Positions 59,833 to 64,000 of a stretch of 64,000 bases of DNA are shown piece by piece (position 1 is the first letter of the stretch; each line of letters begins with the position of its first letter). The stretch covers positions 1 through 64,000 of the forward strand of contig JAQUJY010000003.1 in assembly GCA_028680705.1 (NCBI GenBank), read 5' to 3'. The position numbers and the translations under genes were made by a program. The DNA is from Bacteroidales bacterium. GTDB lineage: Bacteria; Bacteroidota; Bacteroidia; Bacteroidales; Tenuifilaceae. Under the pieces are notes generated by a model, which saw nothing but the letters and a program-made list of their open reading frames with translations, made no database searches and was not told where the DNA came from.

Positions 59833-60006
59833 ATAATTTACACCTTTCTTAAGAAGGAGTGCAAATATAGAAAAATGAACTGATGATCTTTAGGAAATGC
59901 TTTAAAGCTTTTTAAAGTTGGGCTATAAATATGACCAAAAGGCAATTTAAGAGGATAAAGATTATGTCTAAAGAATAATCGACCCTAAGCAGGAAAACTT
60001 CTATTA

Positions 60007-60735
60007 TTACATAAATACTTGTTGGAGTACTGAAAGCGATTGAAAAGTAGTTGACGAATCAGTATGGTACTGATAATAGCTCAACATTAAATCGAGAAAA
60101 GATGACCGTTGGGTTCCGTTAAGACTAAGCTGGCTTGCGCTATCATAATTAAGAATCAGCGTATCGTATAGTATTTTAGTGTACGCTGATGAGAAGAAGA
60201 AAGCATGCTTCGGTTTTTGCCCAACAAAAATTCCACTACGAAAATCGAAGTAGGGTGTTTGTTCAGAAAACCCTCCATGTGGATAAAACCCAAGGTACTT
60301 AGAAAGATGGGATAAAAATATTAAATGAAAATTGGCCACTCCACTATCCATTGCATCTAACGACTTAATGGACAGTTCAAGAAAGGTAAACAAAGGGCGA
60401 TTGCCTTCCTCCTCTCGCACAGTTCTGTAAATTACCTCTCCAGTAAATAGTGCAATGGCCGACTTTGCAGGAGAATTAGAGATAGAAACACTCACGAATG
60501 ATGATGAAACCTCTTTTAAACGACCCATACCCTGGTTTTTACCAGGATAAAAAACAATATCGATTAGCGAAAGGGGCTGAAAAAAGACTGCTTTCCCTGC
60601 CTTCTTCCCTTTGCTATATGCACCATTTACCATAAGAGTTAGTCGGCCAAACTCGCAACTATAGAGGTATGAGACTAAACTATTATCACCATACCTTACC
60701 GAGTGCAAAGCAATTGCCCTTGCTTTTTGTAGCAT
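60007..60735 (-). CDS. recO: DNA repair protein RecO
   Basis: ARAIALHSVRYGDNSLVSYLYSCEFGRLTLMVNGAYSKGKKAGKAVFFQPLSLIDIVFY; typical RecO N-terminal OB fold. Confidence 0.88.
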   Translation of the reverse strand: MLQKARAIALHSVRYGDNSLVSYLYSCEFGRLTLMVNGAYSKGKKAGKAVFFQPLSLIDIVFYPGKNQGMGRLKEVSSSFVSVSISNSPAKSAIALFTGEVIYRTVREEEGNRPLFTFLELSIKSLDAMDSGVANFHLIFLSHLSKYLGFYPHGGFSEQTPYFDFRSGIFVGQKPKHAFFFSSAYTKILYDTLILNYDSASQLSLNGTQRSSFLDLMLSYYQYHTDSSTTFQSLSVLQQVFM

Positions 60736-60737
60736 GT

Positions 60738-63035
60738 TTATCTGATAAAGAGTATTTTGCCTACGGCTGACTCCTCTCCTTGTTTATCGGCACAAAAATA
60801 GAGATAAACTCCCGTTGCTACCCTATCGCCATACCTGTTCTTACCATCCCATGTGGCTTGCCCCCCAAGACTTTCTGTTTCATATACCAGGTTACCTGAT
60901 ACATCGGTTATTTTAACAACCGTTTTATCAACCAGTCCGGTAATCGTAATTATACCATTGTAATCGGGACGAATGGGGTTTGGAAAAGCATAAACTTTAC
61001 CAAACTTGCTTGTTGGCTCGGTTGCATCACTACGATACGATACTAACCCCTTATCTGTTGCAATAAAAACCTCCCCAGTTTTTGGATGAATTCCAATACT
61101 CTGTATATTATTTGATGGAAGAGGACTATTGTTTTTTGTGAAGTGCTTTATTTGAGTTGAACCATCGGCAGTCTGAAGAAAAACACCAGAGCGCTGCGTC
61201 CCAAACCATTTTCTATTAGCACCATCAATAGCAATACTGGAAACCGTTTCGTTTTCGAGCAAGAAAACAGCTAACCCATCAACAACATCCGGAATTTTAA
61301 CCTTTTGCATATAAAACGCTGAGGTTTCAAAAACCCTACTAGGGTTATAGCTCACCAACACCCCCTCTGTTGTTCCCACCCAAAGATATCCATCTCTATC
61401 AAAAGCCAAACTGTAAATATCGTTTGGTAAGCTAGCACCATCGGCATCGTATGGTTTAAATGCTCTCACAGTATGGCTCTCCTGAGACAGAGGATTATCA
61501 CCTGGGTCAATCACAAACAAGCCTCCACCAGAAGGAGCAATTACCCATAGAGTACCCGAGGGTGATACAATGATATCTGAGATACGCTCCGAACCTATAA
61601 GAGTTTGATAGGGAAAACCTTTCCAGTTCCCCTCTGGAGATCGAACAGATATCGTATTGGGTACGCCAGCATTAGTTGCCCAAAGATTACGGCTTTTATC
61701 GAAAGCCAAACCGCCAATTCGACAATATCGGCCTGGAATAATTGATTGCAGTGAACTATTATCAGGACTGTAGTGCTCTATTTCTACACCATCACGATAA
61801 GCTACAATACCATCTCCCCAAGTGGCAACATAGTACTCGTTGGGTGCAAAAGGGCTATCAATAATCCTAACAGCATCCATATAATTATAGTTAAACTTGG
61901 TTGACCAGCTATTTGCAGCAAAATAGTGCAGAGCAAAATTGTTGTACTTATTACCCCAAGTATCGGTTCTGGCACCTGCGGTTACCAATAGCTCATCGCT
62001 TGTTGGAAGTACAAAGTAGGTATTATTAGTATATGGCGCATTTGGGAGCACTCCTTTCCATGCCTGATTTTGCCTAAACATCATTCCGTAATCGGTGTCG
62101 GCTATCGCAAGATCCCCAGAATTAAATATATAGATATCGTTTGGCTTAAAACTATTACGGTTTGGGTACGATGTTGTTACCTCAGGGTACCCATTAAGAT
62201 TACTATATAAAGCTACTCCTTGCCTTGAACATACGCCAAGGCGATTACCGCTTGATGTTAGTGCAGATACAGTAAGATACGGTAGATTAAGGGTAGACCA
62301 TTGTTCACCATCAAAAACACGAATAACATCGGCAACCTCCTCACCGGTTGATTGGTTAACAATTAGGCTACCATCAAAAACACCCATGGTATTATACTGA
62401 ATACCCACTGATGGAATAGCATCTTCCAAAATCCAATTGGTATAAAGGATTAGCAATGGACTATTGATATCGGCACTGTAAACCCCATTATCAGTTACAG
62501 CATAAATTCTGTTTTTATACACCTGTGTTTGCCAAACCCTCTCCTCAGAGCCCCCGTTACCAATATAATAGGTATCGGCTATTTCGTTCTTACTCACATT
62601 AATTACTACAATGCCAAATCCGGTTGATATGAATATTCTGTTCTCATCAATAAAGTAAAAATCATTTATTTGCTTTGAACCCTGCATGGGCTTTTGCATA
62701 ATGTATGGAATATTCACCACCTTATCATTATACACAAGGTCTATGTTCCCGTTTTCATATCCAACAGCAAGTAGATTGATAAATGGCGAATAGCCTATGG
62801 CGGAAACGCCAATATCGCTTAACCCTGTAACCGTGGTTAACTTGTCAATTGTGCCATCAGCAATATCATACCAAAACACTCCATTGTCTGAGGAGGTAAA
62901 AACCTTCTCTTGAGATGCTGTTACCTTTTTACCTGGGCGAAACGAGAAATGTTCGCGCCAACCACCAAGGGGTACCTGGCTTATTGCAACAAACGGAAAA
63001 TAAAAAACCAAAGCAATAACAAATAACTTTTTCAT
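60738..63035 (-). CDS. porZ: type IX secretion system PorZ-like two-component-regulator-propeller protein
   Basis: MKKLFVIALVFYFPFVAISQVPLGGWREHFSFRPGKKVTASQEKVFTSSDNGVFWYD (PorZ N-terminal type), propeller repeats, C-terminal VYAFPNPIRPDYNGIITITGL...GVYLYFCADKQGEESAVGKILFIR. Start chosen at 63035. Confidence 0.85.
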   Translation of the reverse strand: MKKLFVIALVFYFPFVAISQVPLGGWREHFSFRPGKKVTASQEKVFTSSDNGVFWYDIADGTIDKLTTVTGLSDIGVSAIGYSPFINLLAVGYENGNIDLVYNDKVVNIPYIMQKPMQGSKQINDFYFIDENRIFISTGFGIVVINVSKNEIADTYYIGNGGSEERVWQTQVYKNRIYAVTDNGVYSADINSPLLILYTNWILEDAIPSVGIQYNTMGVFDGSLIVNQSTGEEVADVIRVFDGEQWSTLNLPYLTVSALTSSGNRLGVCSRQGVALYSNLNGYPEVTTSYPNRNSFKPNDIYIFNSGDLAIADTDYGMMFRQNQAWKGVLPNAPYTNNTYFVLPTSDELLVTAGARTDTWGNKYNNFALHYFAANSWSTKFNYNYMDAVRIIDSPFAPNEYYVATWGDGIVAYRDGVEIEHYSPDNSSLQSIIPGRYCRIGGLAFDKSRNLWATNAGVPNTISVRSPEGNWKGFPYQTLIGSERISDIIVSPSGTLWVIAPSGGGLFVIDPGDNPLSQESHTVRAFKPYDADGASLPNDIYSLAFDRDGYLWVGTTEGVLVSYNPSRVFETSAFYMQKVKIPDVVDGLAVFLLENETVSSIAIDGANRKWFGTQRSGVFLQTADGSTQIKHFTKNNSPLPSNNIQSIGIHPKTGEVFIATDKGLVSYRSDATEPTSKFGKVYAFPNPIRPDYNGIITITGLVDKTVVKITDVSGNLVYETESLGGQATWDGKNRYGDRVATGVYLYFCADKQGEESAVGKILFIR

Positions 63036-63141
63036 TGGAAGATAAATGTGAGTTACAAAAGGAAAACCCTTCAATAGCAAATATAGTATTTCGGCACGAA
63101 GGAAAATTTAATAATAAAGTTTTTTACACAGAGAATAAACT

Positions 63142-63732
63142 TCAAACTGACTTTAAGTAAGACACCAATTTCTGAATAGCTATGGCTCTATGACTAATCC
63201 TATTCTTAATGCTTAGGTTGAGTTCGGCAAAAGTTTTGCTATAACCTTCGGGCACAAAAATTGGGTCGTAGCCAAACCCGTTCTCACCTCGTAGGTCATC
63301 AATAATCTGCCCCCTAATTATTCCTTCAAACTGCTTCTCTGTCCCATCTATTATTAATGAAATTACGGTCCTAAACTGTGCTTTTCGGTTTGACTCGCCT
63401 TTTAGGTCAGCCAGAAGCTTTCTTACATTATCTTTGGTACTCTTATGATCTCCTGCATAACGTGCTGAGTGCACTCCAGGGCTTCCGCCCAAGGCATCTA
63501 CCTCAAGCCCTGTGTCATCAGCAAAACAGTTTACGCTAAACCGATTATGGATAAACCTAACTTTTTGGGAGGCATTCTCCTCTAGGGTGTCATGATCTTC
63601 GGGGATATCATGATTAAAACCGATATCATTTAGCGACAACAGAAGAAAATGATTCCCAAGAATATGCTGAACTTCACTTAACTTATGTAGGTTGTTTGTG
63701 GCAAAAACTATTTTTTGCTGGTTATCCTGCAT
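63142..63732 (-). CDS. rdgB: RdgB/HAM1 family non-canonical purine NTP pyrophosphatase
   Basis: [75 protein letters not shown]. Confidence 0.95.
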   Translation of the reverse strand: MQDNQQKIVFATNNLHKLSEVQHILGNHFLLLSLNDIGFNHDIPEDHDTLEENASQKVRFIHNRFSVNCFADDTGLEVDALGGSPGVHSARYAGDHKSTKDNVRKLLADLKGESNRKAQFRTVISLIIDGTEKQFEGIIRGQIIDDLRGENGFGYDPIFVPEGYSKTFAELNLSIKNRISHRAIAIQKLVSYLKSV

Positions 63733-63733
63733 C

Positions 63734-64000
63734 TTATCTTGGATTGATGCTCATTACTGGGATATGACCTGCGTTGCCAATAATAAACTGCTCGTGCGGC
63801 TCAAGTACAAATATTGACTTATCTGTAACCCTAGCTGTCATTACCACAATAAGATCTGCTCGAATATTTACAGCCAGATCTAAAATCTCTTCTTGGTAGG
63901 AATTCTCACCAGGAACTGTATATATTGAATACTTTGCTCCTTTCTCATCGAGATATCTCACCGCTGAAGCCATATTTAGATCTATTTTGGCAACAAGTTC
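63734..64000 (-). CDS. universal stress protein family, C-terminal part (5' truncated by window edge)
   Basis: Reading frame stays open upstream of the ORF-track ATG to the window edge ([21 protein letters not shown]...). C-terminal [10 protein letters not shown]...[17 protein letters not shown] is Usp-like. Confidence 0.75.
   Translation of the reverse strand, partial: ELVAKIDLNMASAVRYLDEKGAKYSIYTVPGENSYQEEILDLAVNIRADLIVVMTARVTDKSIFVLEPHEQFIIGNAGHIPVMSINPR

Noticed and set aside
1-64000. CRISPR arrays, rRNA genes, transposases, prophage modules, toxin-antitoxin pairs, anti-phage systems
   Set aside because: No regularly spaced repeats, rRNA-like sequence, transposase/integrase motifs or recognisable defence genes were seen in the listed ORFs.

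Overview
The window looks like a chromosomal segment of a Bacteroidota (Bacteroidales-like) genome. This inference rests on TAnnTTTG-type -7 promoter boxes, two type IX secretion-associated proteins, the sdhCAB layout, and DUF3098/YfhO/DUF2723-type genes. Most of it is ordinary housekeeping: dxs, one tRNA-Leu, dCMP deaminase, S41 protease, sdhCAB, dusB, glyS, nadB, purD, queA, truB, uppP, ftsX, a deoxynucleoside kinase, recO, porZ and an RdgB/HAM1-type pyrophosphatase. There is also a surface-polysaccharide segment of about 5 kb (three glycosyltransferases and a sulfotransferase) and a large multidomain secreted protein with SBBP-like, SprB-like and Ig-like repeats. I saw no CRISPR array, rRNA, prophage or transposase. 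The best candidate for something under-described is the same-strand block at about 20.3-28.1 kb. It holds a 1360-aa protein with a C-terminal PPDK-like ATP-grasp plus phospho-histidine domain, no PEP/pyruvate TIM barrel and a roughly 850-aa N-terminus I do not recognise, followed by two divergent, non-canonical GAPDH paralogs. Other points of interest are an asparagine-synthetase-like protein directly behind nadB, a LysO-type exporter split into two overlapping genes, an orphan NUMOD4/HNH-like endonuclease beside about 500 bp of unexplained DNA, a possible FMN-binding-domain pseudogene upstream of nadB, and several compact terminator/promoter arrangements. All product names come from reading motifs by eye. 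No database search was run.
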